The notes: generated by a model from the letters alone, not told the origin. A DNA stretch of 64,000 nt from an uncultured bacterium (GCA_905215505.1 CAJMPU010000002.1:62001-126000), one strand, 5' to 3'; positions 36,198 through 45,331 are shown, counted from the first letter of the stretch. Program-made: numbers and translations.

Positions 36198-36731
36198 TTA
36201 TCCGTTGATAATCGAGGCAATCTCGCGCAAATCGTCGGCAAAGTAGATTCCGTGCTGCCGCCTCGGGCTCGAAAGCCCTTTATCAATCATGTGCTCGAGC
36301 AGCGCCTTAAGATCGTTGTAGTAGCCCCCGAGGTTGTACAGGATGCACGGTGCACTCAAGTGCCCCAACGACACGGCGGACATGACCTCGGCAATCTCCT
36401 CGAGCGTGCCCGTACCGCCCGGGAAAGCGATGAACACGTCGCCGAGCTCGATCATCTTGGCCTTACGCTCGGCCATGTCACTCGTCACGATGAGGTCGTC
36501 AATACCGTCGTGTTGAAACTCTGCCTCGATAAAAAAGCTCGGCTCAACACCCGTCACGTGTCCACCTGCCTCGAGCACGCTATCGGCAAGCGCGCCCATC
36601 AGGCCCGACTTGGAGCCGCCGTATACCAGCGCGTGGCCGTTGGAGCCAATCCACGTGCCGAGCTCTCGCACTGCAGGCAGAAACGCCGGGTCGTTGCCGA
36701 CGCTCGCGCCCAGGTACACCGTGATGTTCAT
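36198..36731 (-). CDS. LOG family protein (TIGR00730 type)
   Basis: 177 aa Rossmann-fold protein. YGGSKSGLMGALADS (about 38-52) and the diagnostic FPGGTGTLEE (about 104-113, PGGxGTxxE) identify the cytokinin riboside 5'-monophosphate phosphoribohydrolase-like family. Members cleave nucleoside monophosphates to base and ribose 5-phosphate; bacterial roles in nucleotide salvage are inferred. ATG at 36731 is preferred to a TTG two codons upstream because GAGGGGG lies about 7 nt before it. It follows the K+ channel on the opposite-to-coordinate order with 36 bp between, so the two may be co-transcribed. Confidence 0.88.
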   Translation of the reverse strand: MNITVYLGASVGNDPAFLPAVRELGTWIGSNGHALVYGGSKSGLMGALADSVLEAGGHVTGVEPSFFIEAEFQHDGIDDLIVTSDMAERKAKMIELGDVFIAFPGGTGTLEEIAEVMSAVSLGHLSAPCILYNLGGYYNDLKALLEHMIDKGLSSPRRQHGIYFADDLREIASIING

Positions 36732-36767
36732 ATGCAATCCCCCTCGTCGTGACGCGCGGCACCCGTT

Positions 36768-37193
36768 CTATCGTTGCCGGCGACGGTACTCGCGCACGCG
36801 GCGCGACAGATCGGCGAGCTCGTCACGATCGAGCTCTTCCAAATGCTCAAGATCGTCCATAAAGCGCGCCATGGTGTCCTTTTGGCGCAGTTTAATGAGC
36901 GTATTGCAGTAGTTCACCGCCACACCCGTGAGCATGGCGATGTAGAAGATGCTGATGACGCTCAGGACGACGGTAATAGCGCGGGCGACCGGCGTTTCGG
37001 CCGGGATATCGCCAAAGCCGATCGTCGAGACCGTCTCAAAGCTAAACCAGAGACCATCGCCAAACGTAAGGGTCGTGGGCTCGGACAGCCAGACGGCCGT
37101 CGAGCACAGCAGATAGAAGACGAGAAACAGGCCCGTGATGCGCGCAAAGCCAGCCTGGCGCAAAACATCGGCAAGCGTCCTCAACTTGTTCAT
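36768..37193 (-). CDS. Two-helix potassium channel
   Basis: 141 aa. Two transmembrane helices (about 17-37 and 82-105) flank a pore loop with selectivity filter TIGFGD (about 66-71), the TVGYGD variant of prokaryotic K+ channels. There is a charged, probably coiled-coil C-terminus (FMDDLEHLEELDRDELADLSRR) but no RCK/TrkA-N domain. ATG at 37193 has AAAAGGGG about 5 nt upstream; 40 earlier in-frame codons run into a repeat and are discounted. It lies just upstream of the LOG gene on the same strand. Confidence 0.88.
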   Translation of the reverse strand: MNKLRTLADVLRQAGFARITGLFLVFYLLCSTAVWLSEPTTLTFGDGLWFSFETVSTIGFGDIPAETPVARAITVVLSVISIFYIAMLTGVAVNYCNTLIKLRQKDTMARFMDDLEHLEELDRDELADLSRRVREYRRRQR

Positions 37194-37248
37194 CGCGACC
37201 CCTTTTCCCAGACGCCCCATCACGTTGCTCGGTATTGTCGCACATCCG

Positions 37249-37358
37249 GCACTTGGGGACGTTCCTTTTGTGTCAAACAGATTGGGAACGTCCCTAAGTG
37301 CCAACTCCGGCAAAGAGTGTCCCCAGCGACTAGTCGTTTAAGAACGTCCCCAATGACT
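37249..37358. repeat. GGGGACGTTC hairpin repeat, copy B2
   Basis: First palindrome GGCACTTGGGGACGTTCC ... GGAACGTCCCTAAGTGCC (37249-37302), then GTGTCCCCAGCGACTAGTCG followed by TTAAGAACGTCCCCAATGACTA. It matches parts of the B1 element at 14187 in a different order. It lies in the divergent spacer between the K+ channel and the hybrid kinase; no coding signal is seen. Confidence 0.8.
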
Positions 37359-37432
37359 ACCCATCTGCCGGGTGTTAGGGTGGCTGAGCTGGTATCCTTA
37401 TGCGGTATTATCTCGACTCGATAGGATTGCCT

Positions 37433-40237
37433 GTGAAACCTTCCGCCGTCCTTCGCTTAGCTCTATATCGCACCCTAGCCGTCGCGCTTGCTGCGCTCAC
37501 ACTACTGAGCGCCGTCATGCCCACCCCGGCCTTTGCCGCCGACTCCGACCAGCAGGTCAAGACGGTCCGCGTTGGCTGGCTCGTCAACAACAAAGGCTTC
37601 CAGGAAGGCACGCCGGGCGAGCGCCTCTCGGGATGGGGCTACGAGTACCTCCAGACCCTCTCGTATTACACAAAGGGCTGGCAATACGAATACGTTAGCG
37701 GCACCTTCTCCGAGCTTATGGACATGCTCGAGGCGGGCGAAATCGACCTCATGCCCAACATCTCGTATTCGGCAGAGCGCGAGCAGAAGCTGCTCTTTTC
37801 CTCGAACCCCGAGGGCACTGAGCGCTACTACATCTACGCCAGGCCCGATCGCGACGACCTTGCCAAAGGCGACCCCCAGGCGCTCCAAGGCCTTACCATC
37901 GGCTGCAACGCCGGCGTTATGCAAACTATCGTCGGCCAGCAGTGGCTCGCCGACGAAGGCGTTACCTGCACCTATAAAGAAATCGACACCGGCAGTGCCC
38001 TCTTTGAGGCGCTTGCAGACGGCGAGGTCGACGCCGTCATCATGAACGACACCATTTCGTCGCCCGATGCGTCACCCATGTTCTACGTAGGCTCGAGCGA
38101 CTACTATTTTGCCGTTCCCAAAAGCCGCCCTGACCTGATGAACGACATCAACGCCGCCATGGCGACCATCGCCCGCGATAACCCGCGCTATAACGAGGAA
38201 GTCAAATCGAGTTACTCGACCCAAAACAGTGGCTCGTCATCGCTCACCGGCACCGAGACCACCTGGCTCAAAGAAAACGGCAATACCATCACGCTCGGCT
38301 ATCTTAAAAACCAACTTCCCTACTGTACGCAAAATGACGACGGCGAAATGGAAGGGTCGCTCGCCTCGCTTGCAACGACGTTGCACGACAAGTTTGGCAT
38401 TACGGTCAATACAATCGCACTCTCGAACAACAAGCAAATGATCAAAGCCCTTTCCAACGGAACCATCGATGTCGCCCTGCCGTTGTTTCGCGACTACTGG
38501 CTCGCCGAGCAGACAGGGGTCATCCAGTCAAACTCGATGGGAACGGTTTCGCTGACCGCCATTCACAGTGGCAAAAACCTGAACAGCGACCTTAAGAACA
38601 TCGCTTGTACAAAGAGCACAATCGTTAACCGTTTTGAGCTCGAAAGTCTCTTTCCGAACGCAACGGTAACCGAGTATTCGAATGACGGCGAGGTGCTCAA
38701 AGCCCTCAATGAGGGGAAGGCACGTTGCATCATTGTCTCCAGCACGCGCCTGGAAACTCTCCGCGACATCTACGACATCGAGGATTTCGAAACACAGGAA
38801 CTCACCAACACGGCGCAACTATCGTGTTTAATTTCGCGCGGCAAGCCCGAGCTGCTGGGAATCATCAATAAGGGCATCGTCAATGCAGGTGAATCGCTCT
38901 CTGCAAACAGCTATTTCCCCACATCGTACTCGGCGCAAGAATCGGATGCGTTCCGACTTCTCTACCGCAACCGCATCGTCATTGCGGCAGTCGTCATCTG
39001 CATTTTGCTCACCGGCATCATCATCCTTGTCTGGTCGCTTTACCGCGCACAGACAGAACGGCAGAAAGCTGATGCCGCCAACGCCGCCAAAACCGCTTTC
39101 CTCACGCGCATGAGCCACGACATCCGCACGCCGCTCAACGGCATCCTGGGTCTTATCGAAATTGAGGAATTGAGAGAAGGCGACATGCAGGTCGCCCGCG
39201 AAAGCCGCGCCAAGGCGCGCGTTGCCGCCAATCACCTGCTGTCACTGATTAACGACATCCTCGAGATGGGCAGGATCGAGGAGCGCAAAGTGACACTCGA
39301 GCACGAATCATTCAACCTTAAAGAGCTGTGCGACAATGCGCTCGTACTGTGCAAGCTCCGCGCATCGGACCGCGGCATAACCATGCTCGACACCAGCGAG
39401 CCCTACGCTGTCGACCAATATATGATCGGCAGCCCCACCCATATTCGGCAGATCATTGTCAACCTGCTCGACAACAGCATCAAGTACAACAAGCACGGAG
39501 GCACCGTCACGTTCTCATCGACCATCAAACCGGTCGACGACGAGCACGCCGCGTTTTGCTTTAGCGTCTCGGATACCGGCATTGGTATGACATCCGAGTT
39601 TTTGGCACACATTTACGAGCCGTTTGCCCAGGAAGGCGACGATGCGCGCAGCAAGTTCCAAGGAACCGGCATTGGCATGTCTATCGTCAAATCACTCATC
39701 GATATGATGGGCGGCACGATTGAGATTTCGAGTGAGGTTGGCGTGGGGAGTACGTTTAACGTCCAGATTCCGCTCGAGATCGACAAGAACCCTCAGGCAA
39801 AAGAACGTACGGACGAGCAGGCATACAGTTGCTCGCTTGCAGACATGAACGTTCTTTTGGCAGAAGATAACGAGCTCAATGCCGAGATTGCCCAGGCTCT
39901 GCTCGAAAGCGAGGGCATCGTCGTAACTCGCGCCGCCGACGGCAACGAAGCGGTCGACCTATACGTTGGCCGTCCCGCGGGTAGCTTCGATGCGATTCTT
40001 ATGGACATCATGATGCCGGGCATGGACGGCTACGAGGCAACCCGCGCGATCCGCCTGAGCGAAAAGGCCGATGCGGCCGACATCCCCATCATCGCGCTCA
40101 CCGCCAACGCCTTTGCCGAAGACGCCAAGGCGGCACACGATGCCGGTATGAACGCCCATCTGCCCAAACCGCTCGACTTTAGCAAGCTCAAAAACATACT
40201 CGCCTGTATCAAGAAATACGGATCCGTTTCGCTATAG
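37433..40237 (+). CDS. BvgS-like hybrid histidine kinase with two solute-binding domains
   Basis: 934 aa from the GTG at 37433. That start is chosen because TAGGA lies about 8 nt upstream and it gives a clean signal peptide (about 1-35, ending PTPAFA). Two tandem SBP_bac_3-like sensor domains (about 40-255 and 275-510) are followed by one membrane helix (about 530-553), HisKA (His562 in MSHDIRTPLNG), HATPase (VNLLDNSIKYN; DTGIGM; GTGIGM) and a receiver (Asp858 in ILMDIMMPGMDG). This is the BvgS/EvgS layout without a C-terminal Hpt domain. It senses an extracellular small molecule. No response regulator is adjacent. An upstream in-frame ATG at 37400 lacks an RBS. Confidence 0.9.
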   Translation: MKPSAVLRLALYRTLAVALAALTLLSAVMPTPAFAADSDQQVKTVRVGWLVNNKGFQEGTPGERLSGWGYEYLQTLSYYTKGWQYEYVSGTFSELMDMLEAGEIDLMPNISYSAEREQKLLFSSNPEGTERYYIYARPDRDDLAKGDPQALQGLTIGCNAGVMQTIVGQQWLADEGVTCTYKEIDTGSALFEALADGEVDAVIMNDTISSPDASPMFYVGSSDYYFAVPKSRPDLMNDINAAMATIARDNPRYNEEVKSSYSTQNSGSSSLTGTETTWLKENGNTITLGYLKNQLPYCTQNDDGEMEGSLASLATTLHDKFGITVNTIALSNNKQMIKALSNGTIDVALPLFRDYWLAEQTGVIQSNSMGTVSLTAIHSGKNLNSDLKNIACTKSTIVNRFELESLFPNATVTEYSNDGEVLKALNEGKARCIIVSSTRLETLRDIYDIEDFETQELTNTAQLSCLISRGKPELLGIINKGIVNAGESLSANSYFPTSYSAQESDAFRLLYRNRIVIAAVVICILLTGIIILVWSLYRAQTERQKADAANAAKTAFLTRMSHDIRTPLNGILGLIEIEELREGDMQVARESRAKARVAANHLLSLINDILEMGRIEERKVTLEHESFNLKELCDNALVLCKLRASDRGITMLDTSEPYAVDQYMIGSPTHIRQIIVNLLDNSIKYNKHGGTVTFSSTIKPVDDEHAAFCFSVSDTGIGMTSEFLAHIYEPFAQEGDDARSKFQGTGIGMSIVKSLIDMMGGTIEISSEVGVGSTFNVQIPLEIDKNPQAKERTDEQAYSCSLADMNVLLAEDNELNAEIAQALLESEGIVVTRAADGNEAVDLYVGRPAGSFDAILMDIMMPGMDGYEATRAIRLSEKADAADIPIIALTANAFAEDAKAAHDAGMNAHLPKPLDFSKLKNILACIKKYGSVSL

Positions 40238-40279
40238 TTTGTGCTCAACCACCATGCACAGCCAGAAAGGAAGCCAACG

Positions 40280-40759
40280 ATGTTTAGGCCCTTACGTCGA
40301 AAGAAACGCGCCATCACTGACGAGGAAGCGCGCGAGTTGCTCGCCACCTGTAAGCGCGGCGTCTTTGCCGTCAACGGCGATGATGGCTACCCCTATGCCA
40401 TTCCCGTCAACTACTTCTTTGACGCCGAGCACGACAAGATTTATTTCCATGGCGCCAAGGCCGGCCACAAGGTCGATTCGCTCAGGCGTGACGATAAAGT
40501 CTGCTTTACCGTTTACGGCAACGAGTGGTACAAGGACGGCGACTGGGCTCCTTACGTCATGAGCACCGTGGTCTTTGGCCGTTGCCGCCTGGTAGATGAA
40601 GCGCCTGCGTTTATCGAGGACAAAGTCCGTCAGCTCGCGCTTAAGTACTACCCTTCTGCCGAAGAAGTCGAGGAGGAGATCGCCAAAGACATCAAGGGCG
40701 TCCAACTCTACGAGATTTCGATTGAGCATCTTTGCGGCAAGCAGATTCACGAAAAGTAG
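40280..40759 (+). CDS. Nim-like FMN-binding pyridoxamine-phosphate-oxidase family protein
   Basis: 159 aa split-barrel flavoprotein. It starts with a basic segment, then ITDEEARELLATCKRGVFAVNGDDGYPYAIPVNYFFD and IYFHGAKAGHKVDSLRRDDKVCFTVYG abbreviated to their hallmarks: G-Y-P-Y-A-I-P-V-N-Y and Y-F-H-G-A-x-x-G-H-K. This is the layout of NimA-type nitroimidazole reductases and related FMN proteins in anaerobes. The ATG at 40280 is preceded by AAAGGAAG. It could reduce nitro groups or act as a flavin reductase; resistance cannot be inferred. It follows the hybrid kinase by 42 bp and may be co-transcribed. Confidence 0.88.
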   Translation: MFRPLRRKKRAITDEEARELLATCKRGVFAVNGDDGYPYAIPVNYFFDAEHDKIYFHGAKAGHKVDSLRRDDKVCFTVYGNEWYKDGDWAPYVMSTVVFGRCRLVDEAPAFIEDKVRQLALKYYPSAEEVEEEIAKDIKGVQLYEISIEHLCGKQIHEK

Positions 40760-40791
40760 CGAATGCGAAAAACGCGCTCGCTACCCTCTGC

Positions 40792-40834
40792 GCCCCATGT
40801 GCCCACGCATTTTGACGGCGTGGGCACATGGGGC
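40792..40834. terminator. 17-bp perfect hairpin between convergent genes
   Basis: GCCCCATGTGCCCACGC / GCGTGGGCACATGGGGC around a 9-nt loop. It separates the Nim-like gene from the convergent lyase. No U-tract follows in either direction, so it may stop or protect transcript ends rather than act as a classic terminator. Confidence 0.6.
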
Positions 40835-40855
40835 AGCACTCGAATCGAGCGCCCC

Positions 40856-42066
40856 CTATACCCCAAAAACGTAGCGGTCCAGGCGCTCACACGCCTCCTT
40901 TACCCGCGAAAGCGGCAGTGCCAGATTCACGCGGATGTGACAAGGCCCGTGGAACGGACGGCCATCCTGATACCCCACGCCCACGCGCGCCCCCTCGTCA
41001 AGCAGCCACTGAATATCGCGGCCATGCTCGCGACACCACTCGGTGCAGTCCAGAAACACCATGTACGTGCCCTGCGGACGCGAATAGGACACGCCCTCAA
41101 AATGCTCGTCAACGTAATTGCAAAAGTAGTCAACGTTGGCTCGATGACCTCATTGAGCTCATCGAGCCACTCGTAGCCTTGCGGCTGGTAGGCACCGATA
41201 AGCGCATGCATGGAGAGGACGTTCATCTCGTTGTAGTGAGTCTTGTTGGACACGGCGCACACGCGGTCGCGCAGCGTCTCGTTATAGATGATGTGGTAGC
41301 TGCCGACCAGGCCCGCCAGGTTAAACGTCTTGCTGGGCGCATAGAGGGCAACCGTGCGCATGCGGGCATCCTCGCTCACCGACTGCGTCGGGATATGCTT
41401 GTGACCCGGCAGGATGATATCGGACCAAATCTCATCCGAGATCACCACGCAATCGTGCTGGCGATAGATGTCCATGGCGCGCTCGATCTCGTCGCGCTCC
41501 CATACGCGGCCGCAGGGATTGTGCGGCGAGCAGAACACGGCGGCATGGATGTGGTTTTGGGCGAGCTTGCGCTCCATGTCCTCAAAATCCATGCGCCACA
41601 CGCCCTGATCGTCGAGCTTAAGCGGGCTGTGGACAATGCGATAGCCCGCGGCCTCGATGGACTTGGTAAAGCCGATGTAGGTGGGACTGTGGACCAGCAC
41701 CGCATCGCCCGGCTGGACATATGCGCGCAACGTCGACACGACACCGCCCAGTACGCCGTTTTCGTAGCCGATATGCTCAGGGAGCAGGCCTTCGACGCCA
41801 TTACGGCGGGTCTGCCATTCGATGATGCGGTCGAAGTACTCGTCGCGCGGATTGAAATAGCCAAACATGGGATGCTGGGCGCGCTGAATGATGTACTCCT
41901 GGACCGTGGGCACCGTGGCAAAGTTCATGTCCGCTACCCACATGGGGATGCGGTCGAAGCCCTCGTCGGGTGCGTTCGGAGCCATGCCGGGAATTTCTCC
42001 CCAGGAGTCAACGGCGATGGCGTCCATGCCGTGGCGGTCGATAAGCGAGGTAAAGTCGTATTTCAT
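40856..42066 (-). pseudogene. MalY/PatB-like PLP C-S lyase, frameshifted near the C-terminus
   Basis: Fold type I aminotransferase-like enzyme, 403 aa if the frame is restored, the usual length for MalY/PatB cystathionine beta-lyases. The first part reads correctly from 42066 to about 41142 (WVADMNFATVPTV, NGVLGGVV, HNPCGRVW, SDEIWSDI, then PSKTFNLAGL with the PLP Lys). At about 41139-41142, ATCGAGCCAACGTT lacks one G relative to the expected ATCGAGGCCAACGTT. The reading frame shifts and runs 53 codons out of frame to 40927, while the true C-terminus (from NVDYFCNYVDEHF to RYVFGV) continues in the next frame to 40856. Either a real mutation or a sequencing error. Confidence 0.85.
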
Positions 42067-42178
42067 GCTGAGCTCCCGTGCAAAGCGGATTGTTTCGGTA
42101 GGCGTTATTGTCCACCAGCGTGGGCGGTTTTGACATGGGGTTTGGCGCTTAATTTGGCGGGTGCGGACGAATGGCTGG

Positions 42179-42916
42179 TTAGTCTTGCGCGTCGTTGATG
42201 GCGGTTACCGTCAGCCTTGTTCCGTCGACCGTAAACGATATGTCGAGCCCGGCGTAGGCCAAGTGGTAAACGCGGTTGGGCTCGTGCTTGCTACCCGCAC
42301 GGCGCGGATCTTGGCGAAGGACCTCGACCAAGCCGGGGAGCTTTGCAGGCGGGACCATATCTTTCAGCGCTTGTGGGAACTCAACATCGAGCTCTTGCCA
42401 CGGCGCGTCCTCAATCCAGCCGCCCGTCGCATCCGGGTGACAGTCGGCAAATGGAATGTAGGGCTTGATGTCGTAGATGGGCGTGCCGTCGCGCAGGTCG
42501 GCCCCCAGTATATGGATGATCGGGCCATCATCGGTGAGCTCAACACGGCTGAGCTTGACGCAGGTGAGCCCGATGGGATTAGGGCGAAACGGACTGCGTG
42601 TGGCAAACACGCCCACACGCTCGGCTCCACCCAGACGCGGCGGGCGCACGGTTTTCGACCATTTTGCGTTGGTGCCGGACCTGTCCTGCGTTTTGGCATC
42701 GGCGGCTATGTCCTTAGCCGTGCCACCGGGCGTTCCGTTTTCGAAGCACCATAGCAGCCATAGGTGAGAGAAGGAGTCCAGACCCTCAACTGCAGCGTTG
42801 GAGGCAAATTCCGGCTCAAAGACGATGCGCCCCTGCAGATGGGGCGCCAAAAAGCTGTTGCGTGGGATGCCGAACTTCTGCGGCAGGTCGGTATGTATGT
42901 GTGCAATAGGTTCCAT
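42179..42916 (-). CDS. trmO: TrmO-like tRNA m6t6A37 methyltransferase
   Basis: 245 aa, TsaA/YaeB/VirR family. Family features: an N-terminal PIAHIHTDLPQKFGIPRNS, GLDSFSHLWLLWCF (about 50-63), the RPNPIGLT motif with LSRVEL after it, and GTPIYDIKPYIPFAD. TrmO N6-methylates t6A37 of tRNA-Thr using SAM through a beta-barrel fold. An ATG at 42916 or one three codons earlier (42925) may be the start; neither has a strong RBS. It is divergent from the XRE-TipAS gene. Confidence 0.88.
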   Translation of the reverse strand: MEPIAHIHTDLPQKFGIPRNSFLAPHLQGRIVFEPEFASNAAVEGLDSFSHLWLLWCFENGTPGGTAKDIAADAKTQDRSGTNAKWSKTVRPPRLGGAERVGVFATRSPFRPNPIGLTCVKLSRVELTDDGPIIHILGADLRDGTPIYDIKPYIPFADCHPDATGGWIEDAPWQELDVEFPQALKDMVPPAKLPGLVEVLRQDPRRAGSKHEPNRVYHLAYAGLDISFTVDGTRLTVTAINDAQD

Positions 42917-43058
42917 GCCGGTCATTGTACGGCATGAAGGTGTGAGGCGTCGTGCGCAATTCTTTGTCGCGGTCCCCCGTCGTGCAACCAACGGTTGCTT
43001 GGAAGGGCGTCTGCCGCCGCGTATGCTTAAAGCCATCAACCAGCAGAAAGGAGCCGCT

Positions 43059-43886
43059 ATGGCCTTCGCAGAAAAGCTCATTGCTGTCCGTCGCGCCCAT
43101 CACCTAACTCAGGAGCAGCTCGCCGCCAAGCTCTTCGTCACACGCCAAGCCGTCAGCCGTTGGGAGCGCGGCGAGGTCACACCGGGCATCGACATGATGA
43201 AGCTCATTGCCGCCGTGACCGGCGAGCCACTGTCTCATCTGCTCGAAATGCCCGAGTACTATTGTCAGAGCTGCGGCATGATACTCACGCCCGACGACTG
43301 CGGTACCGATGCTCACGGCGCAACGACCGACCATTACTGCAAGTGGTGCTACGACCACGGCAAGTACACCTACGAGACCACGATGGAGGCAATGATCGAG
43401 GACTGCGCCCCGCGTCTGGCGCAAAACACCGGCATGTCGCTCGACGAGGCAGTCTCGCTCATGGGTGCCGTGCTGCCGCAACTGGAGCGCTGGCGTACCG
43501 TGCAGGAAAACGAGGAGCGCTACGGCGCCGAGGCACGGGCGCGCTATGGCGATGAGGCTATCGATGCAGCAAACGAAACGTTACTGGACATGGATCCCCA
43601 GACATGGAACGACATGAAGGAACTCGAGCGTGCCATTCTGGGTCAGCTCTCGATTGCCATGGGCGACGGCGATCCAAAGAGCAGAAAGGCCCAAAAACTT
43701 GTTGCGATGCATCGTCGTTGGATTGGCCTCAACTGGGGAAGCGAACCCCAAGACGAGGCATACCTGGGGCTCGCCCACGGCTACCTCGCCGACCAGCGCT
43801 TTGTTGACTACTACGACAAGCCCTGCGGCACCGGAGCCACGGCGTTTCTGGTCCAGGCAATCGAGTCATCGCTGACTCGCGCATAG
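43059..43886 (+). CDS. XRE HTH - zinc ribbon - TipAS fusion regulator
   Basis: 275 aa with three modules. An XRE/Cro HTH (about 6-60, LTQEQLAAKLFVTRQAVSRWERGE) is followed by a Cys4/5 zinc ribbon (Cys69, 72, 81, 94 and 97, the CQSCGM...CKWCY type), then a C-terminal TipAS-like antibiotic-recognition domain (about 180-272, with W-x-x-x-x-x-L, GDGDP and HRRWIGL as markers). TipAS in Streptomyces TipA binds thiopeptides but is attached to a MerR HTH, so this pairing is unusual. ATG at 43059 has AAAGGAG 6 nt upstream. Glutaredoxin follows at 51 bp and may be a target or operon partner. Ligand unknown. Confidence 0.82.
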   Translation: MAFAEKLIAVRRAHHLTQEQLAAKLFVTRQAVSRWERGEVTPGIDMMKLIAAVTGEPLSHLLEMPEYYCQSCGMILTPDDCGTDAHGATTDHYCKWCYDHGKYTYETTMEAMIEDCAPRLAQNTGMSLDEAVSLMGAVLPQLERWRTVQENEERYGAEARARYGDEAIDAANETLLDMDPQTWNDMKELERAILGQLSIAMGDGDPKSRKAQKLVAMHRRWIGLNWGSEPQDEAYLGLAHGYLADQRFVDYYDKPCGTGATAFLVQAIESSLTRA

Positions 43887-43937
43887 ACCGCGGCGGCATT
43901 GGGTATCTCAATCGAAACCTCAACCGATTGGAGACCT

Positions 43938-44183
43938 ATGGCTACTGATCACAAGCTCGAGCTGTACGTTATGACCGGCTGCCCGTATTGCATAAAGGTC
44001 AAGCGCTTTTTGGCCGATAACGGCGTGACCATCCCCGAGCGCAATATCTCGACCGACCCCGATGCCGAGCAGACGCTCATCGCCGTCGGCGGCAAGCGCC
44101 AGGTTCCCTGCCTGTTCATTGACGGCGCGCCGCTCTACGAGTCGGGCGACATCATCGCGTGGGTGCAGGAGAATTTGCTCTAG
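43938..44183 (+). CDS. Glutaredoxin
   Basis: 81 aa, complete thioredoxin-fold glutaredoxin. Active site CPYC (15-18) in the GCPYCIKVKRFL context, cis-Pro in QVPCLF (about 56-61) and the conserved SGDIIAW near the C-terminus. It reduces disulfides or glutathione/low-molecular-weight thiol mixed disulfides in the cytoplasm. ATG at 43938 has GGAG about 5 nt upstream; the 13-codon longer frame lacks an RBS. It is downstream of the XRE-TipAS gene on the same strand. Confidence 0.9.
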   Translation: MATDHKLELYVMTGCPYCIKVKRFLADNGVTIPERNISTDPDAEQTLIAVGGKRQVPCLFIDGAPLYESGDIIAWVQENLL

Positions 44184-44236
44184 CGTTCTATTGCGGTCGG
44201 CCGGCCCCAACGCACAAACCCATACGAACCAAACAT

Positions 44237-44289
44237 GTACGTCAGCATCCAAAGTCGACATTTTTCGACATCTTTGGATGCTGGCGTAC
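44237..44289. terminator. Long hairpin after the glutaredoxin gene
   Basis: GTACGTCAGCATCCAAAG / CTTTGGATGCTGGCGTAC, 18-bp arms with one mismatch, enclosing two direct TCGACAT copies. It lies between the convergent glutaredoxin and Dus genes. Likely a transcript-end hairpin, though the T-tract is poor (GCTTTTC 2 nt beyond). Confidence 0.6.
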
Positions 44290-44300
44290 AGCTTTTCAAT

Positions 44301-44358
44301 CTAGTCATTGGGGACGTTCTTGAATGACTAGTCGTTAAAGAACGTCCCCAACGACTAG
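44301..44358. repeat. GGGGACGTTC hairpin repeat, copy B3
   Basis: CTAGTCATTGGGGACGTTCTT, then TGAATGACTAGTCGT, then AAAGAACGTCCCC and AACGACTAG. It is nearly identical to the first half of B1 at 14187. Its end contains the TAG stop codon of the Dus gene. Confidence 0.82.
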
Positions 44359-45311
44359 TAGCCACAAAAGCGGGCAACAGGCGCGAGCGGCTGCTCGCGA
44401 AAGACGCGCTCGACGGCGGCGCGGTATTCGTCGACCTTTTTGGTCTTGCGCACGAGCTTGTGCACGGTAGCGGGATCGGCGAAGGCACATTTGGCGTAGA
44501 ACCACCATTCCTTCATGCGAAAGACCGCGTTGCCCCCAATCTCGTCCGCATAGGCCGCAAACAGCGTGTCGTGGAAGCGCTGCAACTCGGCAGCCGTGGC
44601 GGCAGGGCCGCCCTTAACCATGCGAGCCAGCGCGGGGTTCGCGAGCAAGCCGCGCCCCAACATTACGTGGCGTGTTCCGGGATAGGCCCCCACCAGCGCA
44701 TCCATGTCCTCAAGATCAAAGATGTCGCCGTTATAGGCCACGGGAAACGGCGCCCGCTCCAACGTCTCGCCGTAAAACTCTTTACGCGGCGAGCCCGTAT
44801 AACGGTCCTTTTGCACGCGCGGATGCACGATCAGCTCTGCCAGCGGCATGCGGCAATAGAGGTCGAGCACGCGTTCGTACTCGTCATCGCTTTCCAACCC
44901 CAGCCTGGTCTTGACCGACACCGGCAAGGGTGAGCGTTCGCACACGTCGCTCAAGAACACCTCGAGCTCATCCAGGTTGCGCAGAAAGCCCGAACCCTTG
45001 CCTTTGGCAACAACCGTACCCGAGGGGCAGCCAAGGTTGAGATTGACCTCGCGGTACCCCATCTCGGCGAGCACCTGCGCCGCCCACACAAACTCGTCCG
45101 CATTCTTGGACATCAGCTGAGGTACTACGTTAAGCCCCTGGTTATTGGCAGGATCGACCTCTTTAAACGCCTTGCCACCAAAGCGGTTGCCCACCCGCGG
45201 CGGCGGCAAAAACGGCGTGTAATAACAATCGAGCGCGCCAAAGCACTCCGCATGCACGCGACGGAACACATGCCCGGTAATCCCCTCCATAGGGGCCAGC
45301 GATAAATTCAT
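44355..45311 (-). CDS. tRNA-dihydrouridine synthase
   Basis: 318 aa TIM-barrel FMN enzyme of the Dus family, which reduces uridine to dihydrouridine in tRNA D-loops. The start LSLAPMEGITGHVFR (FMN loop), NLNLGCPSGTVVAKGKGSG (about 90-108, catalytic Cys in the GCPS motif), VSVKTRLG, and YNGDIF plus MLGRGLLANP for the phosphate. ATG at 45311 gives MNLSLAPM; an ATG two codons before it is equally possible. The stop lies inside repeat B3. The exact subfamily cannot be named from the sequence alone. Confidence 0.9.
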   Translation of the reverse strand: MNLSLAPMEGITGHVFRRVHAECFGALDCYYTPFLPPPRVGNRFGGKAFKEVDPANNQGLNVVPQLMSKNADEFVWAAQVLAEMGYREVNLNLGCPSGTVVAKGKGSGFLRNLDELEVFLSDVCERSPLPVSVKTRLGLESDDEYERVLDLYCRMPLAELIVHPRVQKDRYTGSPRKEFYGETLERAPFPVAYNGDIFDLEDMDALVGAYPGTRHVMLGRGLLANPALARMVKGGPAATAAELQRFHDTLFAAYADEIGGNAVFRMKEWWFYAKCAFADPATVHKLVRKTKKVDEYRAAVERVFREQPLAPVARFCGY

Positions 45312-45331
45312 CAACATCCACTCTCAAATCA

